NCBI GenBank assembly: GCA_904419105.1
Contig: CAJFQR010000015.1
Location: 1 to 20,383, forward strand
Reading direction: 5' to 3'
Length of the DNA: 20,383 nucleotides
From: Candidatus Avimicrobium faecavium
GTDB taxonomy: Bacteria > Bacillota > Clostridia > Oscillospirales > Ruminococcaceae
A program made the translations under genes and the position numbers. Below the pieces are notes generated by a model. That model was not told the origin of the DNA, did no database searches, and saw nothing but the letters and a program-made list of their open reading frames with translations. Below, piece after piece: positions 8,032-15,115 of the stretch (positions are counted from its first letter, which is position 1; every line of letters starts with the position of its first letter).

Positions 8032-9375
8032 TCAATTTAACAGGAAGCGGCTGCGGACCTCTTCCTCGGTGATGCTCAGCGGGTGGTCCGCCGTCGGGAT
8101 GCTGGCGGTGTACTCGAAGATGCCCCGGGTGGCCAGCGGGAAGTAGACGGCGGTGCTGAACTTGTCCTCATAGTCCTGGTGGGAGCTGACCTTGATCGAG
8201 AGCAGCACCGGCCCGGTGACCGTCTCGTCCTCGGTGTAGGGGTAGAACTGCCACTCGTTGGTCTCGGTGACCCGCCGGATGGTGACGGTGTCCACCCAGC
8301 TGTCCGGCAGCAGGAAGGTATAGCCCATCTCCTCGTTGGAGACGGTGGAGTAGCTGTCCACCAGCTCCCCGTCGGACAGCGCCCGGTAGTCCACCCGGTA
8401 GATGGTCTCGTCCTCGCCGCTGGAGGAGTAGCCCGGCAGCAGCTGGGAGGAGGGAATCTCAACGATGCCGTCCCCGTCCAGGTCCCGGCAGATCAGGTCC
8501 GCCGGGCGGATGGTCTGGTCGTAGAGGCTCTCGCTCTCCTCATCGGAGAGCTCCCCGTCCTCCGCCGCCGGATCCTCGGCGGTGACCACATCCATCTGGA
8601 AGCCGTTGAGCACCACCACATCGGTGGCCGCCGACGAGGAGCTGATGAGCTCATCCACATAGAGGGCGGTATCCCCGTCCAGCGTGCGCCCGAGGGTGAG
8701 GCCGGTGAAGTCGATGGCCCGGCTGTTGAGGATGGTCTCGTCCCGAGCGATGACCCGGCTGCCGGCCCGCCGTACGATCTGGATCGACGGGTCCCGGCTG
8801 CTGGCCCAGCCCAGCAGCACCATCTCGCTGTATCCGTCCGAATTGATGTCCATAAAGTAGATGCGGTCACCGGTGCCGCTGAACAGGTTGGAGAGCAGCC
8901 CTCCCTCATAGGAGTAGATCTCCACATCCAGTTCGGTGCTGCCCCGGTCCCGCCAGCTGATGATCAGGTCGTTGCGGTCCTGCCGGGAGATGGGGGCAAA
9001 GTCCACCGTGTTCACGTCGTCCCCGGCACCGGCCATATCGTAGACCGATTCCCACTGGCCGTCGGCGGTCTGGTCGAGGATGTTCATGCGGATGGTCTCC
9101 TCCTCCCCGAGGGAGTAGAAGGCCACCGCCTCGTTGCCCTCCTCATCGTCCAGGTTGCAGAGGATGTAGGCGGTGCGGTTTTCTCCGGAGACCGGGTATT
9201 TGAGGGTGAAGTCCTCGGTGCCGAGCCCTCGGGCCAGAGCGTCCGCCAGGGCGGCCTGGTCGGGACTCAGCTGGGGGGCCTCCAGAAGCTCCTCGGTGCT
9301 GGCCGGCAGCCCGCTGCAGCCGGTCAGCAGCGCCGCCAGCAGGCCGGCAGCGCACAGCGCGATGTACGGGCGCAA
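8032..9375 (-). CDS. Lipoprotein with FG-GAP/VCBS-like repeats next to a two-component system
   Basis: The 447-residue protein starts with a lipoprotein signal peptide (IALCAAGLLAALLTGC, lipidated Cys20), so it should be anchored on the outer face of the membrane. Several Asp-rich calcium-loop-like repeats are visible: NLDDEEGNEAVAFY, DINSDGYSEMVLLG and DLDGDGIVEIPSS. These resemble FG-GAP repeats that build beta-propellers and often bind ligands or proteins. I do not recognise a named family. A TTG at 9375, eight bases after AGGAGG, is the best start and gives an N-terminus of MRPYIALC; the longer reading from 9417 would put ten or more residues before the signal peptide. It lies directly upstream of the response regulator and kinase genes, suggesting a link to sensing. 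Confidence 0.85.
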   Translation of the reverse strand: MRPYIALCAAGLLAALLTGCSGLPASTEELLEAPQLSPDQAALADALARGLGTEDFTLKYPVSGENRTAYILCNLDDEEGNEAVAFYSLGEEETIRMNILDQTADGQWESVYDMAGAGDDVNTVDFAPISRQDRNDLIISWRDRGSTELDVEIYSYEGGLLSNLFSGTGDRIYFMDINSDGYSEMVLLGWASSRDPSIQIVRRAGSRVIARDETILNSRAIDFTGLTLGRTLDGDTALYVDELISSSSAATDVVVLNGFQMDVVTAEDPAAEDGELSDEESESLYDQTIRPADLICRDLDGDGIVEIPSSQLLPGYSSSGEDETIYRVDYRALSDGELVDSYSTVSNEEMGYTFLLPDSWVDTVTIRRVTETNEWQFYPYTEDETVTGPVLLSIKVSSHQDYEDKFSTAVYFPLATRGIFEYTASIPTADHPLSITEEEVRSRFLLN

Positions 9376-9413
9376 GGCGACGCCCTCCTTTCTGTATGGA
9401 AAAAGCAGCCGCG

Positions 9414-9926
9414 TCACCAGCGGTCCCGGTGTACCCGGACGCCGTCGTAGCGGTCGGGGGCCTCCCGCTCCTCCGCCGGATGGCCGAGGACGATCAGCGA
9501 ATAGGCCCGGATGTGCTCCGGCAGCCGCAGGATCTCCTCAAAGGCCGGCTGGTGCGGGGCGTGGCAGATGCCGCACCACACCGCCCCGAGCCCGAGGCTG
9601 TGGGCGGCCAGCAGGATGTTCTCGGTGCTGGCGGCGCAGTCGTCCATATAAAAAGGGCCGGAGACGCTCTCATCCCCGCAGACCACGATGGCCGCGGCGG
9701 CGCCGGGGAGCATCTTGGCATAGGGGGAGGCCTCGCTCATGGCCTGCATCACCGCCCGGTCGGTGACCAGGACGAAGTGCTGCGGCCGGCGGTTCATCGC
9801 GCTCGGCGCATCAAATCCGGCCTCCAGAAGGTCCCGCAGGACCGTTTCCTCGATGGGCTCTCCGGTGTATCTCCGGATGCTGCGCCGGGTGGAGATGGCG
9901 TCGAGCACAGGGTTTTTTTGGTTCAT
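9414..9926 (-). CDS. Nitroreductase-family flavoprotein
   Basis: The 170-residue protein has the FMN-binding features of the family: RRSIRRY (14-20), APSAMNRRPQHF (40-51) and LGLGAVWCGI (111-120). Members reduce nitro groups, quinones or flavins using NAD(P)H; the actual substrate is unknown. It is short, as in the compact nitroreductases common in Clostridia, which work as dimers. The ATG at 9926 follows AGGAG with proper spacing. It is the first gene of a long minus-strand cluster and is divergent from a MarR regulator and a flavodoxin-ferredoxin gene, so a redox-responsive role is plausible. The next gene (lipoprotein) begins 38 bases on. Confidence 0.92.
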   Translation of the reverse strand: MNQKNPVLDAISTRRSIRRYTGEPIEETVLRDLLEAGFDAPSAMNRRPQHFVLVTDRAVMQAMSEASPYAKMLPGAAAAIVVCGDESVSGPFYMDDCAASTENILLAAHSLGLGAVWCGICHAPHQPAFEEILRLPEHIRAYSLIVLGHPAEEREAPDRYDGVRVHRDRW

Positions 9927-9931
9927 AGAGA

Positions 9932-9979
9932 CGGTCTCCTTTCCGATGGATCTGCCGGTCCCCGGCAGACCGGAGACCG
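9932..9979 (-). promoter_or_regulatory. Nested hairpin in the nitroreductase leader covering the ribosome binding site
   Basis: Two inverted repeats are nested: an outer 8-base pair of arms (9932-9939 with 9972-9979) and an inner one (9951-9958 with 9962-9969). On the minus-strand transcript the downstream outer arm is GGAGACCG, which contains the core of the ribosome binding site AAAGGAG. Folding would therefore hide the site. The structure is visible; a regulatory role is inferred. Confidence 0.45.
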
Positions 9980-9997
9980 AACAAGTCTACTTTATAG

Positions 9998-10025
9998 TTT
10001 ATATCAAAAGAGGCGCCGCTGTCAA
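9998..10025 (-). promoter_or_regulatory. Promoter of the nitroreductase-led minus-strand cluster
   Basis: On the minus strand TTGACA (10025-10020) is followed after 16 bases by TATAAA (10003-9998). The -35 box is perfect. An AT-rich stretch reading TTGATATAAACTATAAAG overlaps the -10 box and shares TTGATAT with the divergent MarR promoter. Confidence 0.7.
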
Positions 10026-10093
10026 ATGGAAACGGCGGCACTGCGGCGGGATTTTTTGCCGGGATTCCGGGTAGGATCTCCATCGGCAGATAC

Positions 10094-10122
10094 TTGACAA
10101 TATCAACTGACCGCGGTAAACT
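10094..10122 (+). promoter_or_regulatory. Promoter of the marR-like gene with overlapping TTGA-n5-TCAA palindrome
   Basis: TTGACA (10094-10099), a 17-base spacer and TAAACT (10117-10122) form a good promoter, with the start codon 27 bases downstream. The -35 box lies inside TTGACAATATCAA (10094-10106), an inverted repeat that could be an operator for the MarR protein itself. Confidence 0.6.
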
Positions 10123-10148
10123 GGGAACCGGTGAAAGGAGGCCGGACT

Positions 10149-10631
10149 ATGAACGAAAACTGCCTGGACAGGCTGCTCCCGCATATAGACGGGCTCTACA
10201 CCTTTGCCCTGCTGATGCGTGCAGAGATGGAGAGCACCCGCGACTACGGCGGCCATGAACTGACGATGGCCGAGACCCATACGCTGATCCTCATTGCCGA
10301 CCACCCGGGCATCTCGCTGGGCGGGGTGGCCCGGATGTGGAACCGCACCCTCGGCGCCGCCAGCCGCAATGTGGATAAGCTCTCCCGCATGGGCTATGTG
10401 ACCAAGGACACCGTCCCGGGGGACCGGCGCACCCTGCGCCTGACCGCCACGCCGGAAGGGGCGGCCATCGCCGCCGAACACAAGGCCTATGACCGCCGGC
10501 GGGTGGCGGAACAGATGCAGGCGCTGCTGGGCCGGCACACAGAGGAGGAGATCTGGGCCTTCTTTGAGGTGATGGAGGATATGATCGAACTGATGAAGGA
10601 ACGAAAGGAGGAGAGCGACTATGGTATATAA
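10149..10631 (+). CDS. MarR-family transcriptional regulator
   Basis: The 160-residue protein fits the MarR winged-helix family: an N-terminal dimerisation helix, a helix-turn-helix region (about 45-85, with PGISLGGVARMWNRTLGAASRNVDKLSRMGYV), the wing with DRRTLRLTATPEG, and a C-terminal helical dimerisation part. These are usually repressors released by small ligands or oxidation. The ATG at 10149 is seven bases after AAAGGAGG; the GTG at 10131 is upstream of that site and less likely. Its end overlaps the start of the flavodoxin-ferredoxin gene by 11 bases, so the two are co-translated. Its likely targets are its own promoter and that of the divergent nitroreductase, which is inferred from position. 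Confidence 0.92.
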   Translation: MNENCLDRLLPHIDGLYTFALLMRAEMESTRDYGGHELTMAETHTLILIADHPGISLGGVARMWNRTLGAASRNVDKLSRMGYVTKDTVPGDRRTLRLTATPEGAAIAAEHKAYDRRRVAEQMQALLGRHTEEEIWAFFEVMEDMIELMKERKEESDYGI

Positions 10632-11385
10632 CGTCTATTTCAGCGCCACCGGACGCACCCGGCGGGTGGCGGAGACCCTCGCCGCCGCCTGGGGAGAGAC
10701 GGTGACGGCGGTGGATCTGAGCGATCCCACCGGCGGAGAGACGGCCCTGGCCTTTGCTGCCGGAGATCTGTGTCTGGTGACGGTTCCGGTCTACGGCGGC
10801 CGGGTGCCGCGGCCCGCCGCAGAGCGGCTGCGGGCCTTCTCCGGGAACGGCGCCGATGCGGTGCTCACCGCTGTCTACGGCGGCCGGGCGGTGGACGACT
10901 GCCTGCTCGAGCTCGAGGACCTGCTCACCGGTGCCGGCTTCCGCTGCCGGGCGGCCATTGAGGCGGTGGCTGAGCACTCGATCATGCCGGCCTACGCCAG
11001 CGGCCGGCCGGACGCCGCCGACCGGGCGGAGCTGACCGGCTTTGCAGTCCGGATCAAAGAGGGCCTTGGGGCTGGGACGCTGCCGGAGACGGTGGCCGTC
11101 CCGGGCAAGCGTCCCTACGCCGGAACCGGTGGTATGCCGGTCCACCCGAAGGGGAACAAGGCGTGTATCCGCTGCGGAGCGTGCGCAGCCGCCTGTCCGG
11201 TCGGGGCGATCCCGGCGGCGGATCCGACCGCCACCGACAAGGAGAAGTGCATCACCTGTATGCGCTGCGTTGAGCTCTGTCCGGCCCACGCCCGCACCTT
11301 CCCGGCACCGCTGCAGAAGGTCATCACATGGGCGATGAAAAAACAGTTCGCCGGTGCCCGGGAGAACAAGCTCTATTTAAAGTGA
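10621..11385 (+). CDS. Flavodoxin-like / 2[4Fe-4S] ferredoxin fusion (EFR1-type)
   Basis: The 254-residue protein begins with a flavodoxin-like domain (about 1-150) whose phosphate loop is YFSATGRTRR. It ends with two [4Fe-4S] cluster motifs: C182, C185, C188, C192 (CIRCGACAAACP) and C210, C213, C216, C220 (CITCMRCVELCP). Such EFR1-type fusions are common in anaerobic Clostridia and are thought to be internal electron carriers, with FMN passing electrons to the clusters; the partner enzyme is unknown. The ATG at 10621 sits nine bases after AAAGGAGG, inside the end of the marR-like gene. Context with a MarR regulator and a divergent nitroreductase suggests a redox module. A terminator follows immediately. 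Confidence 0.9.
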   Translation: MVYNVYFSATGRTRRVAETLAAAWGETVTAVDLSDPTGGETALAFAAGDLCLVTVPVYGGRVPRPAAERLRAFSGNGADAVLTAVYGGRAVDDCLLELEDLLTGAGFRCRAAIEAVAEHSIMPAYASGRPDAADRAELTGFAVRIKEGLGAGTLPETVAVPGKRPYAGTGGMPVHPKGNKACIRCGACAAACPVGAIPAADPTATDKEKCITCMRCVELCPAHARTFPAPLQKVITWAMKKQFAGARENKLYLK

Positions 11386-11397
11386 ATCCACATACAG

Positions 11398-11425
11398 AAA
11401 AGCCCTCCGTCACCGGAGGGCTTTT
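11398..11425. terminator. Bidirectional terminator after the ferredoxin gene
   Basis: A 12-base perfect inverted repeat (11398-11409 and 11414-11425) with a 4-base loop ends in T's on the plus strand and starts with A's, serving the plus-strand ferredoxin gene and the convergent minus-strand lipoprotein gene. Confidence 0.8.
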
Positions 11426-11445
11426 TGCTTGCGCTGTGGCCGGGC

Positions 11446-12429
11446 TCAGGCCATCAGGTTGGACATATAGTGGAAGCCGCCGTCTTCGGTCGGGGCCACC
11501 GACAGCACCCGGGTGCTGTCCGGAAGCGGCTCACCGGTGTGGGGGTCGTACAGGCAGTAGCTGATGCGCAGGAGGTTGTCCTGTTCGTGGGCGGAGAGCA
11601 CCCGCACATTGGGCAGCGCGGCGTCATAGTCCCGCTCGTAGAGGTAGTGCATACAGTCGCTGGCGTAGTCGAAGTCATAGACGGTGTAGACTACGCTGCG
11701 GCGGGTGATGCCGTCAAAGTACCGGCTGAGGGTCTCCACCAGATAGTTCACCGGGATCCAGCCATCCGGGTATTCCTCCCGGAAGGAGATGCCGTCCACA
11801 TACTCGGCGATGTCCTCGGCGAGCATGATCAGATCGCCGGCATCCTCAGGACTGGACCAGGTGTCGGTGCCGATGGCGGTGCGGCAGATGGGGGCAAAGT
11901 AGGTGGCGTAGAGGGAACGGAGTTCAGCGGCGTTGCCGTAGATCTCCCAGTCATTGATGACCTGGAAGCCCATCGTCTCCCCGCCGGCGTCCCTGGCGGT
12001 AAAGAAGCCGTAGCGGGTGATCGACGGCTCGGTGATGGACTGGCCGGGGATCAGCTCGGAATTGGCGGTCCAGTCATCGGTGTGGGAGGCGGAGGAAGTG
12101 ATGGTGCCGTCGGTGTTCTCATAGAGGATGCGGTCGCAGGCGGCGCTGTCTCCCTCCCCGGTGAAGAAATAGATCTCAAACCGGCCGCCGTCCTCTTCGA
12201 GAGAGGCCACCGCCTCTTTGGTGGTCTCGCTGGCGGTGATGGGCTCCCGGTTGTAGAGGATGGCGGCGCCGCTCTCCAGCGCCTGGAGGTAGAGCTCGCT
12301 GTCGGTGAGGCCGTCGGGCAGGGTCTGGGCCAGGGCCTCCGTCGGGAGCGGCTCCGAGGCCGGCTGGAGGGAGCAGCCGCCAAACAGCAGGCAGAGGGCG
12401 GCGGCAGCGGCGAGCAGGAACTTTTTCAT
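11446..12429 (-). CDS. Lipoprotein of unknown function
   Basis: The 327-residue protein starts with a lipoprotein signal peptide (MKKFLLAAAAALCLLFGGC, lipidated Cys19). The rest is acidic and rich in Tyr, Asp and Ser (for example GFFTARDAGGETMGFQV and ITRRSVVYTVYDFDYASDC), suggesting a folded extracytoplasmic domain. I do not recognise the family. The ATG at 12429 follows GGAGG by five bases; the reading from 12453 lacks a better site. It lies 84 bases after an XRE-type regulator gene on the same strand. A GC-rich hairpin followed by seven T's lies between them, so expression may be separate or attenuated. Confidence 0.8.
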   Translation of the reverse strand: MKKFLLAAAAALCLLFGGCSLQPASEPLPTEALAQTLPDGLTDSELYLQALESGAAILYNREPITASETTKEAVASLEEDGGRFEIYFFTGEGDSAACDRILYENTDGTITSSASHTDDWTANSELIPGQSITEPSITRYGFFTARDAGGETMGFQVINDWEIYGNAAELRSLYATYFAPICRTAIGTDTWSSPEDAGDLIMLAEDIAEYVDGISFREEYPDGWIPVNYLVETLSRYFDGITRRSVVYTVYDFDYASDCMHYLYERDYDAALPNVRVLSAHEQDNLLRISYCLYDPHTGEPLPDSTRVLSVAPTEDGGFHYMSNLMA

Positions 12430-12451
12430 AAGGACCTCCATATCGATGGAC

Positions 12452-12489
12452 AAAAAAACACGGCGGCGCCGGGGATCGGCGGCCCGCCG
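12452..12489 (-). terminator. Possible terminator or attenuator between the XRE regulator and the lipoprotein gene
   Basis: On the minus strand CGGCGG (12489-12484) can pair with CCGCCG (12466-12461), followed after two bases by a run of seven T's (12458-12452). The stem is short and alternatives exist, so this is tentative. Confidence 0.35.
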
Positions 12490-12513
12490 CGGGGTGGTTC
12501 GTTCTTCAGAGGG

Positions 12514-13203
12514 TTACTTCTCGGTGTGCAGGGTGTTCTGCACCGAGCCCTCGGCGTTTTTGATGAGGGAGAGCAGCGAGGTGGAGAAGAGCGGGTACAC
12601 CTCTCCCATGCGCTGGGTGGTCAGCGGCTCCTCGCCCCGGTCCAGATCGCCGCTCTCCACCAGCTCGGCGATCTCTGCCTCCCGCAGCTGCATCACCGCA
12701 TCGGCGTAGCGGTCGGCGAGCACCCGGGGCAGCGAGAAGAGGTTCTGCTGGTTTTTCGGGTTGGCGGAGTACACCAGCCGGAACATCCGGTAGACCGACA
12801 GCATCAGGAAGTCACTCACCGCGGTGATGAGCCGGCGGTTGCCGGTGCGGGCCGCCTGGTCGAAGAGGATGTTCAGCGAGTTGGCGATGAGCTTTTTGTT
12901 GAGCACCGGCAGGATGCCGCCGGCCCCCATCACATTCTCCTTGCCGCCGGCCTCCGGCTCGGGAATCTCCTCCACCGAGAGCACGGTGCCGTCCCGGTCG
13001 GCGCTGCGGCCGAGCAGATAGTCGCAGGAGACGCCGTAGAAGTCGGCACAGCGCACCAGAAAGGCGAGCCCGCACTCCCGGATGCCGTTCTCATAGTGGG
13101 AGAGCAGCGCCTGGGAGATGCCCAGTTCGGCAGCGGCCTGCTTCTGGCTGATGTTCTTTTCCTTGCGCAGCAGCGTGATCACACGGGCGAATTCGCTCTT
13201 CAC
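12514..13203 (-). CDS. XRE-family helix-turn-helix transcriptional regulator
   Basis: The 229-residue protein has a Cro/C1-type helix-turn-helix domain at residues 5-65 (LRKEKNISQKQAAAELGISQ, then SHYENGIRECGLAFLVRCADFYGVSCDYLLGRS). A 165-residue helical C-terminal region follows, without a domain I can name; it may be for dimerisation or ligand sensing. The start is GTG at 13203, seven bases after AGGAGG. Its promoter overlaps an inverted repeat that may be its own operator. A lipoprotein gene lies downstream on the same strand and the histidine phosphatase operon is divergent; both are candidate targets. Confidence 0.9.
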   Translation of the reverse strand: MKSEFARVITLLRKEKNISQKQAAAELGISQALLSHYENGIRECGLAFLVRCADFYGVSCDYLLGRSADRDGTVLSVEEIPEPEAGGKENVMGAGGILPVLNKKLIANSLNILFDQAARTGNRRLITAVSDFLMLSVYRMFRLVYSANPKNQQNLFSLPRVLADRYADAVMQLREAEIAELVESGDLDRGEEPLTTQRMGEVYPLFSTSLLSLIKNAEGSVQNTLHTEK

Positions 13204-13251
13204 GGCGCGGCCTCCTCTCCGGCGGAAAAATGCCGACAGGGAAGTGCCGGC

Positions 13252-13269
13252 TTGTAATTGAAATTATAA
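13252..13269. promoter_or_regulatory. Inverted repeat overlapping the XRE regulator's -10 box (candidate operator)
   Basis: TTGTAATT (13252-13259) and AATTATAA (13262-13269) are inverted copies with one mismatch and a 2-base centre. The repeat covers the -10 box of the regulator's promoter, a position suited to autorepression. The symmetry is seen; the binding is inferred. Confidence 0.4.
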
Positions 13270-13291
13270 ACTGCCGAAAACTATTTGTAAA
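13263..13291 (-). promoter_or_regulatory. Promoter of the XRE regulator gene
   Basis: On the minus strand TTTACA (13291-13286), a 17-base spacer and a perfect TATAAT (13268-13263) lie about 60 bases before the GTG start. Spacing and boxes make this a strong sigma-A candidate. Confidence 0.72.
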
Positions 13292-13394
13292 GTGGAATTT
13301 GCGGAAATATTCAAGATTTTGTCGAGAAAAGTTCAGGAATCCATCACAAAACCGTTGCTTTTTTCCCCATGGGGCATGATATACTGGAAACCGA

Positions 13395-13423
13395 TTGATA
13401 AAGTGCAGATTTTGGATTATACT
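13395..13423 (+). promoter_or_regulatory. Promoter of the histidine phosphatase operon
   Basis: TTGATA (13395-13400), a 17-base spacer and TATACT (13418-13423) precede the ATG by 36 bases. GTGCAG (13403-13408) inside the spacer is mirrored by CTGCAC (13435-13440) after the -10 box, which might be operator half-sites. Confidence 0.68.
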
Positions 13424-13459
13424 ACTGGTATATCCTGCACAGAAGGAGCTTATAGCACG

Positions 13460-14155
13460 ATGATCACTTACAAACTGCACTTGATCCGCCACGGTGCCAC
13501 CGCTGGCAATGCCGAGGGCCGCTTTATCGGCCGTACTGACCTGCCGGTGTCCGAGGAGGGCTTTGACGAGCTGGCCCGTCTCCGGGATACTTACGACTAT
13601 CCCCGGGTCGGGGCGGTATACACCTCACCGCTGCGCCGCTGTATCCAGACGGCGGAGTTTCTCTATCCCAACAGCTTGCTTACCGTCGTGGACGGACTGC
13701 AGGAGATGGACTTCGGCGCCTTCGAGGGCAAGACCATCGAGGAACTCGAAGGGGAAGAGAGCTTTGGCCGCTGGCTGGCGGACAGCGCCCACAACGCCCC
13801 GCCGGACGGGGAGACCGGCCTGCAGATGGCCGAGCGGCTGGTGGGCGCGGTGAGCGAGGTGCTGGCCCACATGATGCAGAACCGCATCACCAGCGCTGCG
13901 GTGGTCACCCACGCCGGGGTCATCAACACGCTGCTGTCGCTGTGCGGCTTCCCCCAGCGGGAGTTCGGCAGCTGGAGCGTGGAGAACGGCAAGGGCTACA
14001 CCGTGCTGCTCAGCGCCCAGATGTGGATGCGGGACAACCGGTTCGAGATCTACGACACCGTTCCCTCGATGCTCGAGGAGGGAGACAACCGGTGGGATAC
14101 CCGCACCTTTGCGATGGACCTGGACGGCGACGGCTGGGCCGGCGGCGACGAATGA
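13460..14155 (+). CDS. Histidine phosphatase (phosphoglycerate mutase-like) family protein
   Basis: The 231-residue protein belongs to the branch 1 histidine phosphatases: the nucleophile motif RHG (10-12, phospho-His11), SPLRRCIQTAE (56-66), acid/base candidate E82 (LQEMDFGAFEG) and the second His in THAGVIN (H151). The family includes phosphoglycerate mutases and phosphatases such as CobC; conservation here does not fix the substrate. The usual protein ends near residue 200, and this one has a longer tail ending in DLDGDGWAGGDE. The ATG at 13460 is 11 bases after AAGGAG. The open frame continues upstream to 13292 but lacks coding character and contains the promoter. First of three plus-strand genes. 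Confidence 0.9.
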   Translation: MITYKLHLIRHGATAGNAEGRFIGRTDLPVSEEGFDELARLRDTYDYPRVGAVYTSPLRRCIQTAEFLYPNSLLTVVDGLQEMDFGAFEGKTIEELEGEESFGRWLADSAHNAPPDGETGLQMAERLVGAVSEVLAHMMQNRITSAAVVTHAGVINTLLSLCGFPQREFGSWSVENGKGYTVLLSAQMWMRDNRFEIYDTVPSMLEEGDNRWDTRTFAMDLDGDGWAGGDE

Positions 14156-14203
14156 CCGCTGCTCCGGCGCCGGGCAGCCTGCGGAAAGGGGAGAAAAAAC
14201 ACA

Positions 14204-15115
14204 ATGCAATATCTCAATGACATCATACGCCGCAACACCCGGGACATGCTCCGGCAAAACTGGGGCAAGGCCGTTGCGCTGACTGTCACCCTGCTGGCGG
14301 CTTCGCTGATGGGCGCCTTGCTGGAGAGCGCCATCGGCGCGGCCACCGGGGTCTACGGGCTGAGCAGAACCCTTTTTTCGGCGCGGTATCCGCTGCGGGA
14401 GCTGTTTCCCTGGAGGCTGCTGGGCTCCCTTGGGCTCACTGCCGGGATCGGGCTGCTGGAGCTCTGCCTGCTTGGGCCGCTTATTCTCGGTATCAGCGAG
14501 TGGTTTTTCGGTCTTTCCTATGGCTATATGGACGGGGAGATGGGCGTCGTATTCCGGCATTTCCGCACGCCGCGGCATTTCGCCCGCGGGGTGTGGCTGG
14601 CCTTCCAGACGGCGCTGCGTTCGCTGTTCTATACGGCAGTGCTGCTGCTCCCGGGTGGGGGGCTGATCTTCCTGAGCGGGCTGTTCACCCGGGGAAATCC
14701 CAGCTCGCTGGACCGCATCATGGCCATCATGGGCATGGCCATCGGGGCCTGCCTGCTCTTCCTCGGCGGGGTGACGGCCTGGATCCTCACCCGGAGGTAT
14801 GTGTTGGCGCCCTACTTCATCGCGCTGGATGACTCTCTCTCCGCCCGCCGGGCGCTGAAAAAGTCGGTGCAGGCCACCCGGGGATTCAAGACCGGGCTGG
14901 CCTGGTTCCAGTTCAGCTTTGCCGGCTGGTGGCTGCTGGGGATCCTGGTGCTGCCGCTGTTCTATGTGATCCCCTACTACTGGGGCAGCACCGCCCTCTA
15001 CGCCCGGACGGTGATGGAGGCCCGCCGGGTGCTGCGCCGCCCGGGGGAGGCAGCCGAAACGCCCGTTGAAACAGAGGTGCCCGCCGATGGAGATCCGGCT
15101 GCTGACTGCCGCTGA
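14204..15115 (+). CDS. DUF975-like multi-pass membrane protein
   Basis: The 303-residue protein has several hydrophobic segments (about 23-45, 68-100, 145-165, 180-200 and 235-262) and charged loops. The C-terminal part, ALKKSVQATRGFKTG followed by FAGWWLLG and VIPYYWGSTALYART, resembles the DUF975 family of Firmicute membrane proteins, whose function is unknown. It ends in a short acidic tail after the last membrane segment. The ATG at 14204 follows a GGGGAG box at a somewhat long distance. It sits 48 bases after the histidine phosphatase gene and overlaps the GNAT gene by 29 bases, so these three form an operon. Family call moderate. Confidence 0.8.
   Translation: MQYLNDIIRRNTRDMLRQNWGKAVALTVTLLAASLMGALLESAIGAATGVYGLSRTLFSARYPLRELFPWRLLGSLGLTAGIGLLELCLLGPLILGISEWFFGLSYGYMDGEMGVVFRHFRTPRHFARGVWLAFQTALRSLFYTAVLLLPGGGLIFLSGLFTRGNPSSLDRIMAIMGMAIGACLLFLGGVTAWILTRRYVLAPYFIALDDSLSARRALKKSVQATRGFKTGLAWFQFSFAGWWLLGILVLPLFYVIPYYWGSTALYARTVMEARRVLRRPGEAAETPVETEVPADGDPAADCR

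Noticed and set aside
8083..9450. 455-residue plus-strand open frame
   Set aside because: Antisense shadow of the FG-GAP-like lipoprotein; no recognisable domain and no ribosome binding site.
11425..13257. 610-residue plus-strand open frame
   Set aside because: It is antisense to the lipoprotein and XRE regulator genes, which have clear signal peptide, helix-turn-helix and ribosome binding sites. Its product is low-complexity Gly, Val, His and Gln, as expected from the reverse of GC-rich genes.
13292..13459. N-terminal extension of the histidine phosphatase
   Set aside because: The region contains the promoter, is AT-rich compared with neighbours, and the RHG domain starts right after the ATG at 13460, which has its own ribosome binding site.
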